From positions 62,001 to 126,000 of the forward strand of contig CAWAKB010000002.1 of assembly GCA_963782555.1 (NCBI GenBank): DNA of 64,000 nucleotides, in the 5' to 3' direction. The position numbers were made by a program, and so were the translations under genes. Positions 16,618-25,574 of this stretch are shown piece by piece. This stretch comes from Hyphomicrobium_A sp963782555. Lineage in GTDB: Bacteria > Pseudomonadota > Alphaproteobacteria > Rhizobiales > Hyphomicrobiaceae. The first letter of the stretch is position 1. Every line of letters begins with the position of its first letter. The notes below the pieces were generated by a model. It was not told where the DNA came from, searched no databases, and worked only from the letters and a program-made list of their open reading frames with translations.

Positions 16618-17694
16618 CTACCGGCTAAAGTGATGAGCCCGTGTGGCGGCGGCGCGCACGCCTGTCGGCGTATCCCCGAAACGGGTGCGAAAGGCGCGGT
16701 GGAAGTAAGAAGTGTCTGCAAAGCCGGCGCGGTGCGCGATATCGGCCACCTTCAGCGCGGCGTAGCCCGTATTCGTCAGCATCTCGAGCGCCTCGAGGAG
16801 GCGCCGCTCGAGCACGTGCTCATAGAACGTCTTGGTCGTCTCCTCGAGCAGACGGTGAACCTGACGTCCCGTAATGCCGAGCTTAAGCCCGACACCCTCG
16901 GCCGAGAGGCCCGGGGAGGCGAAATCACGCTCGATCGCCTTCAATATCGCCGCGGTTCGCGCGGCCTTGAGCCCGCGGCCCTTGATGAGCTCGAGGCAAT
17001 TGCGATCGGCGCCGACGATAAGCATCAGAAGATCCACCAGGTGCGTGCCGAAGGCCTCACGCACGTCCGGGTCTGGGCTGCCGGCCACGATCGCGAACGA
17101 ATTGAGGTATTGCACCATGAGCTGCATCGCGGGCAGCTCGGCGGGAATACTCATCGGCGTTAGGTCGCGCCCCCGAGCCAAGCCGCTTTTGAGACGGCCA
17201 ATCGGCACTTTGATGCCCCACACCTCGAACGGCGAGACAGCCTCGCATCCGCCGGGGAAGGAGCCGTCATAGAGGAAGCCGTTCCCGGGCCGGAACTCGT
17301 GGAGGATGCCGGCTTGCCCGTTCGTGGGACCGTGGGTCCGCCCCACAAACAAGGTCAACGCGTCATCGCAATCGGAGACGTGACGCCGCGTTCGCGCATA
17401 GACCGACGCCGGGGCGGCGATCCTCGAGACGCCGACGCTTCCGGCCTTGAGCAGCTCGATGCTGCCATCGAACATGCCTTCTGCACGGTTCGCAACGTCG
17501 ACTTGGAAGAGGTATTGCCTGAAATTCTCTCGAAAAACCTCAAATCGGTCGCGTTCCGGAAGGGCGTGCGTCGTCAACCGCAGACGATGGGGCGCCTCGG
17601 CCCCTGTCGCCTGCGGAGAACAAAGTGCCTCTTCGGGGGCGCCAGGTCGACGCGTGCTCATGCCATTCCGGTTGTCGGCACTGAAGCTGGTCAT
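16618..17694 (-). CDS. AraC-family transcriptional regulator
   Basis: 358 residues. The N-terminal about 230 residues form an AraC-binding-domain-like sensor (FRQYLFQVDVANRAEGMFDG, FLYDGSFPGG). The C-terminal double helix-turn-helix is clear: a first helix pair near LSAEGVGLKLGITGRQVHRL and a second in VADIAHRAGFADTSYFHRAF followed by RFGDTPTGVRAA, the AraC signature. It is a DNA-binding activator or repressor; ligand and targets are unknown. It lies between the repeat region and a LuxR-type regulator. Confidence 0.88.
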   Translation of the reverse strand: MTSFSADNRNGMSTRRPGAPEEALCSPQATGAEAPHRLRLTTHALPERDRFEVFRENFRQYLFQVDVANRAEGMFDGSIELLKAGSVGVSRIAAPASVYARTRRHVSDCDDALTLFVGRTHGPTNGQAGILHEFRPGNGFLYDGSFPGGCEAVSPFEVWGIKVPIGRLKSGLARGRDLTPMSIPAELPAMQLMVQYLNSFAIVAGSPDPDVREAFGTHLVDLLMLIVGADRNCLELIKGRGLKAARTAAILKAIERDFASPGLSAEGVGLKLGITGRQVHRLLEETTKTFYEHVLERRLLEALEMLTNTGYAALKVADIAHRAGFADTSYFHRAFRTRFGDTPTGVRAAATRAHHFSR

Positions 17695-17865
17695 AGGTCA
17701 TCTAGGTTGCTCGCAGGCATCGCAATCCTGCGAAGGGGCTAAGACCTCGCGCTCGCGCAATCGCGAGACATGCCTTGAGGTCGGCCGGACACTGACGACG
17801 TCGTGATCGCCCGGCGTCCCCCGATCGGGGGAGGCCGGTCGCGATGTCTGGTCACATGTCCGGGA

Positions 17866-19038
17866 TCAGTCCGTGAATGGATTGGAGAAGCCGGCGACGA
17901 GCTTGACGAGATCGGCCTGCCGGCTTGCGCCCGTCTTGTGGTAGAGGCGCTTGAGGTGGGTTTTGACGGTGCTTTCGGCGACGCCGAGGGCTTCCGCCAC
18001 ATCCGGCGCGCCACCGACCTCGACGACGGCTAGCAGGACTTGCAGCTCGGTCGGGGTCAACTTGTACGTTCGCCCGATGGCGTCGGCAGACGACGGCGGC
18101 TGCAATGCCGCTTTGCGGACGAACACGGCTGCGGCGGCCGTGTAGGCGGTACCGGCGCGGCGACGTTCGCCAGAGTTTAGCGGGAGCACATGCGCGACGT
18201 AGCGATCGCCATCGCGCGCGGTGAGCGGGAATGCGATCCCCTTGATGCCGAGTGCGGCGTCGCCCTTGCCGGCAAGGGTGAAGATATCGCGCAGGGCCTG
18301 GTTGACCCGCGCATCGCCGGTCACGAGGAAGCCTCCGAATACATGGAGGATGTCGTTGCCGGCCAGGATATCGCGCGCCGCCCTGTTGGCATGGACGACC
18401 CGGCCTCTGGCATCCACGAGGAACAGACCCGCGCTCAGTCCGTCGAGCGTCTCTGCCAACATTGCCGCTTGCGCATCCTTGAGATCGACCGACTTTCCGA
18501 TCAGCGCCGCCCGGCGCACATGCGGTACGACGAGCGCCAATCGCCGGCGCATCTCCTCGTCGACCATACCGCCGGCCTTATTCGTGACAACTCTGAGAAG
18601 CGTATTACTGTTTGCCGATTTCTCCAGCACTGCGCTTGCGGCGTCGACCCAACCCTGAGGCCTTGCCCATTCCTGATAGAAGCGCCCCTTAAGATAGTCA
18701 TCGTAGGGCACCAGATCGGGGACGCTCGCGACCTGCTCGGGGTCGAACAGCGGCGCCGTCGCGAGGGGATCGAATTTCGAATATGTCTCGGAATAGACCT
18801 TGATGTAGTGCGGGTCGAAGGCGGCATCGTAGAAGACGTTGACGTTTCTGCTCGTGGTGTCTTTCAGGGCAAGGCCGCCGGCCTGACCGCCGACGAGCGA
18901 GACGATCCTCGCGACAACGCCGGTCCATAGTGTGGGATCGAGCGCCGCATCGTAGATGTCGACGACGACCTGGGTTAGCCCTCGATACTCATCCTCGCGC
19001 ATGGGGCTCACCCAAGAAACGGGCTTCAAGCTCGACAC
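17866..19038 (-). CDS. LuxR-family transcriptional regulator with N-terminal sensor region
   Basis: 390 residues. The C-terminal 65 residues are a LuxR/GerE helix-turn-helix (LTPTELQVLLAVVEVGGAPD, VAEALGVAESTVKTHLKRLY). A PAS-like segment precedes it (GLFLVDARGRVVHANRAARD). The first 180 residues form another sensor-like domain with no recognised ligand motif. Stand-alone regulators of this shape are common in rhizobia. The IS3 element inserted just upstream (from 19224) may have changed its promoter. Confidence 0.85.
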   Translation of the reverse strand: MSSLKPVSWVSPMREDEYRGLTQVVVDIYDAALDPTLWTGVVARIVSLVGGQAGGLALKDTTSRNVNVFYDAAFDPHYIKVYSETYSKFDPLATAPLFDPEQVASVPDLVPYDDYLKGRFYQEWARPQGWVDAASAVLEKSANSNTLLRVVTNKAGGMVDEEMRRRLALVVPHVRRAALIGKSVDLKDAQAAMLAETLDGLSAGLFLVDARGRVVHANRAARDILAGNDILHVFGGFLVTGDARVNQALRDIFTLAGKGDAALGIKGIAFPLTARDGDRYVAHVLPLNSGERRRAGTAYTAAAAVFVRKAALQPPSSADAIGRTYKLTPTELQVLLAVVEVGGAPDVAEALGVAESTVKTHLKRLYHKTGASRQADLVKLVAGFSNPFTD

Positions 19039-19249
19039 TCATCATCCCAACCGCGAAAATGAGCGCCGGGACGTCGCTATTGATCCAGTTGGCAAAAGCG
19101 TCCAACTCTATTTGGGTGCAGCGGGCCCGTACAGGACCGTTTATATGACGCCTTCTTAAGGCCTCGTCGTAAATAGGCTGTGCCCCTGGTAACTGCGCAT
19201 TACTGGGCTTCAGCGTTGGCACGTGACCTGAGACCCTTCCTTCGTCCAA

Positions 19250-20127
19250 TCAGAGGGAGAGTCCTGGGTTAGTGTTTTGCCCATTGCCGGTCGTCGCGGC
19301 AAGGGCCAGGTGGTGGCTGCAGAACTCCTCCGGTGTCCGGTTGGCGAGCGCCGAATTGGGCCGTACACGATTGTAATCGTCGCGCCACGCGGCGAGCACC
19401 GCGCGGGCCTCGGCGAGCGACGAGAAGACCGACTCGTTCAGGCACTCATCCCGGAGCCGGCCGTTGAAACTCTCGACAAACGCGTTCTGTTGCGGCTTGC
19501 CCGGCTGGATGTAGTGCCAGTCGACGCCCGTTCCCTTGCTCCAGGCCAGGATTGCCATGCTGGTGAGTTCGGTGCCGTTGTCGGAAACGCACGTCATCGG
19601 CTTGCCTCGGACCGCAATGATGGCATGGAGCTCTCGCGCAACGCGCGAGCGCCCGAGAGCGAGGTATCTGCGACGAGCGCCAGGCATTCGCGCGTGCAGT
19701 CGTCGACAACCGCAAGAGCGCGGAACCGGCGGCTGTCCGTGAATGTGTCTGAGACGAAATCCAACGACCAGCGCTCGTTCGGCCGCGACGGAAGAGCCAA
19801 GGGGGCACGCAGCCCGAGAGCCCGCTTGCGGCCACCACGCTTCCTCACCTGCAAACCTTCCTCGCGGTAGAGCCGCCGGAACCGCTTCTGGTTCATTGCC
19901 AAGCCTTCTCTCTCCAGCAGGAAATGCAATCGCCGGTAGCCAAACCGGCGACGCACCTGCGCCAGCTCCCGAATGCGAAGCCGAACGGCAAAATCGTCCG
20001 GGCGCAGGCTCCGGTAGCGCACCGTCGACCGATCAAGACCTAAGGCTTGGCACGCCCGCCGCTCGCTCACCTCGTGTGTCGTGCACACGTGAACCACGAC
20101 CTGCCGTTTAGCGGCGGGCGTCACCAC
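19250..20127 (-). CDS. IS3-family transposase OrfB (DDE integrase), frame-broken
   Basis: Catalytic DDE transposase. First Asp in RWSLDFVSDTF, second in CVSDNGTEL, Glu in GKPQQNAFVESFNGRLRDE: all three acid residues are present, along with the HTH_21-like start KRQVVVHVCTTHEVSERRAC. The frame changes near 19642, in GCGCGCGTTGCG: two extra bases (one CG repeat) separate the N-terminal two-thirds from the C-terminal part; without them it reads SGARVARELHAIIAV. As written, the transposase is inactive. It overlaps the end of orfA by 7 bases, where the programmed frameshift of the family would join A and B. Confidence 0.9.
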
Positions 20128-20387
20128 TTTCGGCTGTTGATGTCCTTCAGGATCGCGTTGTCGAGCATCGTCTCGGCGAGCAGCTTCTTAAGCTTCGCGT
20201 TCTCGTCCTCGAGCGACTTCAGCCGCTTTGCGTCCGACACGTCCAGCCCGCCGAACTTCGACTTCCACTTGTAGAACGTCGCACCGCTGACCCCGTGCTT
20301 GCGGCAAACATCCGCTGTCGGACGCCCTGCCTCCTGTTCCCGCAAGATCGCTATGATCTGCTCTTCCGAAAATCTGCTCTTACGCAT
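20121..20387 (-). CDS. IS3-family transposase OrfA
   Basis: 88 residues: helix-turn-helix DNA-binding protein of IS3 elements (RKSRFSEEQIIAILREQEAG, CRKHGVSGATFYKWKSKFGG) followed by a leucine-zipper-like coiled coil (LKSLEDENAKLKKLLAETML). It recognises the element ends and is fused to OrfB by frameshifting during transposition. Confidence 0.93.
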   Translation of the reverse strand: MRKSRFSEEQIIAILREQEAGRPTADVCRKHGVSGATFYKWKSKFGGLDVSDAKRLKSLEDENAKLKKLLAETMLDNAILKDINSRKW

Positions 20388-20457
20388 CGTCCGTCTCCTC
20401 TCTGAGGTTACGGACTCTACCCAAATCTGGAGGAGATCGAGGGTCTCAGGTCACACG

Positions 20458-20890
20458 GTCGGCAATTCTCGTCTCTTTGACGGAGCGCCGGATCGCAAGC
20501 CAGATGCCGATCAAGCGGGACGCCGATCGGGAGCACTATTTGGACGCTTTCCACCGCGCGGGCTTGGACTAGCGTTGATCTCAGGCGCTGATCCCGGAGC
20601 CCTTTATCGCGCTGCATCGTGCCGGTAGTAATCCTCCGCTGGCTTGATCTCCGTCCGCCAAAGGATCACGCGCTCGGAGTGGTCGGTGATGTCGGTGCGG
20701 TACCGCGCAACCGGAAAGTTGAGACAGACCGCCGTCAGCCGGCCGATCGCCCGCAGCAGAGTATACTCAGCAACTATGAGATTACGCTCGTCGCCGAGCC
20801 CTTACGCCGCGAGCGATTGCGAGGAAAGTAAAGCACGGGTTGAAACGGCCGCGATTGGCCTGAAGCAGGCGTCCCCTTCGGTGGCGAGGG
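20458..20890. other. Stretch without a clear gene; possible remnant of an interrupted frame
   Basis: If the IS and one CACG copy are removed, a plus-strand frame runs from a GTG at 19180 across the insertion point to a TAG at 20570-20572 (about 52 codons, ending RDADREHYLDAFHRAGLD). A second open frame covers 20619-20831. Neither matches a family I know. No promoter or RNA motif recognised. Confidence 0.3.
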
Positions 20891-21250
20891 TCATTTTTCG
20901 CGAATTGCCGGCTCTCTATTTTCGACGATCCATCGCATCACGTCGGCGGGCTTGCCTGCCGTCTGCTTGAGCCACTTGGTCATGCGCACGGTTTCACCGG
21001 GCTCGTTGCGCCAGAATTCCGTAACGAGATAAAGCCGCCACTTGAGGCGCGAGGCCTCCTCAAGGCGCAAGTGCAGAACCTCGACGTCAAAGCCGTACGT
21101 CTCCCCATTGTAGCTGTGGCGGTCGAGGATGCATTCGACGCCACGCGCCTCCCATTTGTGCTTGCCGAGGCCGACGCTCGAGTTCTTCACGATGCGTTCG
21201 ATATCGGTGATGACCCTCGCTCGTGACAATCTCCGCATGGGCTGAACCAC
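20891..21250 (-). CDS. Unknown 119-residue protein, last gene of the hyf-like operon
   Basis: Starts 10 bases after the hyfB stop on the same strand, so it is almost certainly co-transcribed with the complex. It may start at GTG 21250 or ATG 21238. It is soluble, rich in Arg, Trp and acidic residues (VKNSSVGLGKHKWEARGVEC, MTKWLKQTAGKPADVMRWIV), with no signal peptide, membrane segment or metal motif. I do not recognise the family. Its position suggests an accessory or assembly factor of the membrane complex. Confidence 0.7.
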   Translation of the reverse strand: MVQPMRRLSRARVITDIERIVKNSSVGLGKHKWEARGVECILDRHSYNGETYGFDVEVLHLRLEEASRLKWRLYLVTEFWRNEPGETVRMTKWLKQTAGKPADVMRWIVENREPAIREK

Positions 21251-21260
21251 GACGCTTTCC

Positions 21261-23255
21261 TTAGAGAAGCGCGATGAAAAGGATAACGAGAAGAAGCGCG
21301 CCGATGAGCGACAAGTAGACGTTCAGATGACCGGACTGGATTATCTGCAACCTGGCAGCCAGAGCGACGACCAGGCGCTCCAGCGGCGCGAAAAGATAGG
21401 GGCCGAAGATCGGTGCAACGTCGTGACGGAACAGCAACCGCCGGACGAAATATGGATGGCCGTTGCCCTCCTCGGCATGCTCCCGCTCGGTCTCCACGGT
21501 CGGCCTGTAAACGAAGCTGTAGAAGGTGCGCAGCGCGTTGGAGAATGTGAGAGCGGTCGTCGCCGAGCGCTGAGCATCCTGGCTGTGTCCGCCATACCAG
21601 ACAGGGACGACGCGCACCTGCCGCCGCCGCGTCAGGAGCAAAAGACTAAGCGGCAGCAGAGCGAGCAGCGGCATCGCGATGACGAGCTTCGTCGGCGAGA
21701 TGAAGGCGAACTTGGCCGACAGCGGCACCAGCAGCCATCCGTCGTGCATTCTCGCTGCCGCATCGACCCCGAACCGGCTGGTGACGACCGGCTCGAGATT
21801 AGTCAGCCAAACCGGCATGCCGGCCGCCAGCACCAGGACCAGCAGCCCCAACACGCCAACGGCGACCGAGGTTGCCAAGGGCACCGGAGCGCTGCCTCGG
21901 GCTTCCCGCCCGAGCAGCCCGATGCCGAAGACCTTGATGTAGGTGGCGAAGGCGACGGCGGCGGTGAGCGCCAGGCCGGCGCCGGCCAAAGTAGCCACGA
22001 GGCGGCTGCTAAGGTGCGTGAGGTGAAATCCCTGGAAGAAGGTCTGGAACAGATACCATTCGCTGACGAAGCCCGCCTGCGGCGGCATCGCCGCCAGGCT
22101 CATCGCGGCAAAGAGCGCGCCTAGCCCGAAGATCCAGGGGCTCCGCGCCAAGATCCCGCGCTGCACCAGCGTATAGTCCGCGGTCGCGCGGTAGACGCCG
22201 TCGGCGGCAAGAAACATCGCACCTTTGGCCAGCGCGTGTGCGGCCAAATGCAAAAGGGCAACTGTCCATGCGAGCCCAGCCAGATCCATCAGCCCGTCCT
22301 GCCGGAACATCAAGGCGGCGCCCAAGAGGCACACCGCGATCGAGCCGTTCTCGGCCGACGACAGACTTAGCAGCTCACGCCAGCGCTCCTGCTGAAACGC
22401 ATAGAGCGCCGTGAGGATGGCGCTCAGCACCGCGACGGCAATCATGAAGATGCCCGGAATGGAGACCGGCAGGTCCTGGCTTGCGGGCATCCATTCGATG
22501 AAGGCCCGGCTCAGCCCGAAGAACGCTGCGTTGAGGATGATGCCGGAGAGCAGGGCGCCTGTGGCTCCGCTACCGGCGCCGTAGGCTCCGGGAAACCACT
22601 CGTAGAAGGGCAGCAACCCGAGTTTTGCGCCAAAGCCGATCAGCAGCAGAAACGCCACGAGGAGCTGCTCCGATTCCGGCATCGCGCGCGCAGCCGTGCC
22701 AAAGTCGGAGAAGGACAAGCTGCCGGCTTGCCCGGCCAACAGGAGGAAGGCGAGGAGCAAAGCCACGGAGCCGGCCTCCAGCAGCCCGAGCATGAACAAG
22801 GCGGGACGACCCGACTCCGCGGCCAGATCGTCGCCCAAAATCATCACGGCCCCGCCGAGGCTCATGATCTCCCAGGCAATCAGGAAGCTCACGGCATCCT
22901 GCATGCCGAAGACTCCCAAAGCTCCGACAAGGCTCGCAGCCGCGCCGAAGATCCAAGTTCGCTGCGGGCGCATGGGCGTGCCAAGCCAGCACGCAAGGAT
23001 GGCAGCCGGCAGTCCAAAACCCATGAGCCAGAGCGCGTCCGGCGCGAGCATAAAGATCGATCCAAAGGTGGCCATGCCGAGCGGCGTGTGGATCGGCGGC
23101 ACACCCGACGGGAGCATTTCGACGACAAGCATAAGGAGCACCACGCTGCCAATGCCGAGGATGGCGCGAGCGACGCGTGTGGCTCTTCCGGCAAGCGCGA
23201 GCACGGCCGCGCCCAACCACATCGCCAGGCAAAGTGCGAGGAGCTCATTCGACAA
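21261..23255 (-). CDS. hyfB: Hydrogenase-4 component B-like antiporter subunit (HyfB/NuoL family)
   Basis: 664 residues, 15 or more hydrophobic helices, Mrp-antiporter/NuoL fold. Proton-path residues are visible: Glu in FLIAWEIMSLGG (helix 5), Lys in GFGAKLGLLPFYEWFPGAYG (helix 7) and Lys in AAHALAKGAMFLAADG. The C-terminus has the long HyfB-type extension with RVVPVWYGGHSQD and QIIQSGHLNVYLSLIGALL. In group 4 hydrogenases and complex I this subunit moves protons or sodium ions across the membrane. It overlaps the hyfI stop by 11 bases. Length matches E. coli HyfB. Here it comes late in the operon instead of first. Confidence 0.88.
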   Translation of the reverse strand: MSNELLALCLAMWLGAAVLALAGRATRVARAILGIGSVVLLMLVVEMLPSGVPPIHTPLGMATFGSIFMLAPDALWLMGFGLPAAILACWLGTPMRPQRTWIFGAAASLVGALGVFGMQDAVSFLIAWEIMSLGGAVMILGDDLAAESGRPALFMLGLLEAGSVALLLAFLLLAGQAGSLSFSDFGTAARAMPESEQLLVAFLLLIGFGAKLGLLPFYEWFPGAYGAGSGATGALLSGIILNAAFFGLSRAFIEWMPASQDLPVSIPGIFMIAVAVLSAILTALYAFQQERWRELLSLSSAENGSIAVCLLGAALMFRQDGLMDLAGLAWTVALLHLAAHALAKGAMFLAADGVYRATADYTLVQRGILARSPWIFGLGALFAAMSLAAMPPQAGFVSEWYLFQTFFQGFHLTHLSSRLVATLAGAGLALTAAVAFATYIKVFGIGLLGREARGSAPVPLATSVAVGVLGLLVLVLAAGMPVWLTNLEPVVTSRFGVDAAARMHDGWLLVPLSAKFAFISPTKLVIAMPLLALLPLSLLLLTRRRQVRVVPVWYGGHSQDAQRSATTALTFSNALRTFYSFVYRPTVETEREHAEEGNGHPYFVRRLLFRHDVAPIFGPYLFAPLERLVVALAARLQIIQSGHLNVYLSLIGALLLVILFIALL

Positions 23256-24054
23256 GGCGTCCTCCTCTCACCCGTTGCGGAGCCCGGTCGAGGAACATGA
23301 GCAGCGCCTCGATCAACGCCGCCGGATTGGGCGGGCAGCCCGGCAGATAGAGGTCGACCGGCAAAACGCCTTCAAGGCCGGTGCCGCAGGAATAGCCGCC
23401 GCCCGCGATGCCGCCGGAGACGGCGCAAGTCCCGACGGCCATCACCCAACGCGGCTCCGGCATCGCCTCGTAGGTCTGTAGTAGGGGCCCGTGCATGGCG
23501 TAGGTCACGGGGCCGGTGACGAGGAGAAGGTCGGCGAAACGCGGCGACGGCGTGAAGAAGATGCCCAGCCGGTGCAGGTTGTAGAACGGGTTGTTGAGGG
23601 CCTGCAGCTCCGATTCGCAGCCGTTACAGGAGCCAGAGTTGACATGGCGAATGTGCAGGCTTCGGCGAAAACCGGCGCGCGATTCCGGCGGCTTGCGCTT
23701 CTCCGCGGCTCGATCGCTGCCCGCCGGCAGCACGAGATCGGAGCGGTCGCTGACGCCGAACGCCCAATCGTAAGATGTGGAGGCCGCCTCCGTCGGACAG
23801 GCCTCGACGCAAAGCTGACAGACGACACAGCGGCCGTAGTCGACCTCCATGCGCGCGTCGCCGGCACGCTCGGGATGACACGTGATCGCCTCGGTTGGGC
23901 ACACGGCCGCGCACGCGCTGCAGCCCTCCTCGCATTGCTCTAGGTCAAACCGCGGCATTCCGAGCACGCCGTCTTGCCCAGAGTCGCGGCCAGGACTTGG
24001 CCAAGGCGTCGTTGCCTTTCCTTTCTGCAGGCCGAACAGTGTCCACAGCGGCAT
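23245..24054 (-). CDS. hyfI: HyfI/NuoB-like small subunit with N-terminal 2[4Fe-4S] ferredoxin domain
   Basis: About 269 residues. N-terminal ferredoxin domain with two clusters: Cys41, 45, 48, 52 (CEEGCSACAAVCP) and Cys76, 79, 82, 86 (CVVCQLCVEACP). The NuoB-like domain keeps all ligands for the proximal cluster: Cys143 and Cys146 (SGSCNGCESEL), Cys210 (GTCAVSGG), Cys240 (LPGCPPNP). The electron wire is therefore intact. Start chosen at MPLWTLFGLQKG because AGGAGG ends 6 bases before it; an upstream ATG at 24075 would overlap hyfG. The fused ferredoxin domain combines what are HyfH-like and HyfI-like parts elsewhere. Confidence 0.88.
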   Translation of the reverse strand: MPLWTLFGLQKGKATTPWPSPGRDSGQDGVLGMPRFDLEQCEEGCSACAAVCPTEAITCHPERAGDARMEVDYGRCVVCQLCVEACPTEAASTSYDWAFGVSDRSDLVLPAGSDRAAEKRKPPESRAGFRRSLHIRHVNSGSCNGCESELQALNNPFYNLHRLGIFFTPSPRFADLLLVTGPVTYAMHGPLLQTYEAMPEPRWVMAVGTCAVSGGIAGGGYSCGTGLEGVLPVDLYLPGCPPNPAALIEALLMFLDRAPQRVRGGRLVE

Positions 24055-24062
24055 GGCGCCTC

Positions 24063-25574
24063 CTAGCGATCGCAACCGGCCACGGTGAGGCCGAAGCTCG
24101 CCTCGTTGATGGCGTAGTCCATCATGTTGCTGTCGTGCACGGTGAACGGGAACACCCGCCAGTTCGAGAACGAAGGTGATTTGATCTTGACGCGCGCGAG
24201 TGCGCCGTCGTTGCCGACGTGGACCGCATAAAACAGGGAGCCGCGCGGCGTCTCCGCCCAGCCAAGCCCTTCGCTATCGGGGGACGGCTCACATTCGGTG
24301 CGCGCGGGACCCTCAGCGAGCAAGGGCAGAACGTTCTGAATGAGTGCGACGCTCGCATCGATCTCGGCGATGCGCACTTGTGCGCGGGCATGGGCGTCTC
24401 CGCTCGTCCTTGCGGGGACGGTGAGCGGAAGACCGCCATAGGCCGCGTAAGGGTGATCGCGACGCAGATCGCGGTCGAGCCCGGAGGCGCGCTCGATCGG
24501 TCCCGTTGCCCCCTGATCGAAGGCAACCTCGCGACTGAGAACGCCGGTTGTCATCAGACGGTCGAGGTAGCTGTTTGTCGACTCCAGCATGGCTGCGTAG
24601 GTGGCAACGTCCTTGTGCAGGCTCTCTAGTGCTTTGCCGAGCCACGGTTCCGGAACCAAGTTGCGACGAAGCCCGCCCGGTATGAGCAGTCCGCGCAGGA
24701 AGCGGCTGCCGGTCAAGCGTCCGTTGATCTGCTTGGCGCGCTCCTCGAGCAGCTTTCCCTCGGCATTGCCGGCCTTGAGGGTCGTCGTATCCGCCAAATG
24801 CCCGAGGTAGTGCAGGTGGTTGTAAAGACGCTCGAGCTCTGCCAGCAGCGAGCGCAGTAGAAGCGCACGTCGAGGGACGGCGCAGCCGGCCGCGTGCTCG
24901 ACGGCCTGGCAGAAGGCAAGGCCCTGCGCGAAGCTGCCGACGCCCGAGACGCGCTCCGCGAGCACCACCGCGCCGGCGGGCGTCCGTCCCTCGAACCGCT
25001 TCTCCATGCCGCGATGCTTGAAGAAGAGCTGCGGATGCAGGTGCAAGATGTGCTCGCCGACGTAGAAGAAGATGAGCTCGGCCGACTCGACGACGTCGGC
25101 GCGCACCGGCCCGAACGGCAAACGCTGCACGTCGGAGCTCTGCATTTCAGGCATCCGGCTTGCAGCCGGCTTGAACGGCATCGGCGTTCCGACGGGATAG
25201 ACCGGATCGAGCGGCGGCGTCACCGGCCTCGCGCCCTGATGCAGCACGAGGCGATGCGGCTCCGGATGGCCTGAAAATTCCAATCCGTAGAGGTCGGTGA
25301 TCTCGCGCTCGTACCAGCCCAGAAGCGGGCTGATGCCGGCGACGCTCGGAACTGGGCCCCGCGCATCGCAGCGCCAGACAAGAAAGTCTTGGCCGGGCGC
25401 ACGGCTCGCGACATAACGAAGCTCGAGCCGGTCGCGGCTCGGATACCAAGCGTAGGCCATCTGCATCCGGCCGCCGCTCTCGATCAGCTTGGCGACGGCG
25501 CGCGGCAGCTGCTCGGGCTCGATTGCAACGAGCTCGGCTCCAGCCATCCTCGCGGTTGTGGCACCGGTGGTCAT
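24063..25574 (-). CDS. hyfG: HyfG/NuoCD-like large subunit lacking NiFe ligands
   Basis: 503 residues, NuoC-like N-terminal domain (WYEREITDLYGLEFSGHPEP near residues 87-106) fused to a NuoD/hydrogenase-large-subunit-like domain. In true hydrogenases the motif ERVCGICGFAH supplies two Ni ligands; here it reads ERVSGVGSFAQ (Ser210, Gly213). The C-terminal DPCxxC is replaced by SFGLTVAGCDR, so the four NiFe-binding cysteines are absent. The subunit resembles complex I and the energy-converting-hydrogenase-related (Ehr) group rather than a hydrogenase. It starts inside an ATGA overlap with the hyfF stop. Confidence 0.88.
   Translation of the reverse strand: MTTGATTARMAGAELVAIEPEQLPRAVAKLIESGGRMQMAYAWYPSRDRLELRYVASRAPGQDFLVWRCDARGPVPSVAGISPLLGWYEREITDLYGLEFSGHPEPHRLVLHQGARPVTPPLDPVYPVGTPMPFKPAASRMPEMQSSDVQRLPFGPVRADVVESAELIFFYVGEHILHLHPQLFFKHRGMEKRFEGRTPAGAVVLAERVSGVGSFAQGLAFCQAVEHAAGCAVPRRALLLRSLLAELERLYNHLHYLGHLADTTTLKAGNAEGKLLEERAKQINGRLTGSRFLRGLLIPGGLRRNLVPEPWLGKALESLHKDVATYAAMLESTNSYLDRLMTTGVLSREVAFDQGATGPIERASGLDRDLRRDHPYAAYGGLPLTVPARTSGDAHARAQVRIAEIDASVALIQNVLPLLAEGPARTECEPSPDSEGLGWAETPRGSLFYAVHVGNDGALARVKIKSPSFSNWRVFPFTVHDSNMMDYAINEASFGLTVAGCDR

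Larger units (their letters stand above)
19224..20453 (-). mobile_element. IS3-family insertion sequence, 1230 bp, with 4-bp target duplication
   Basis: The left end TGACCTGAGACCCT (19224-19237) is the inverse of the right end AGGGTCTCAGGTCA (20440-20453). Both sides are flanked by CACG (19220-19223 and 20454-20457), a direct target-site duplication that shows the ends are complete and the insertion fairly recent. It carries orfA and orfB, the latter frame-broken. Confidence 0.92.
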
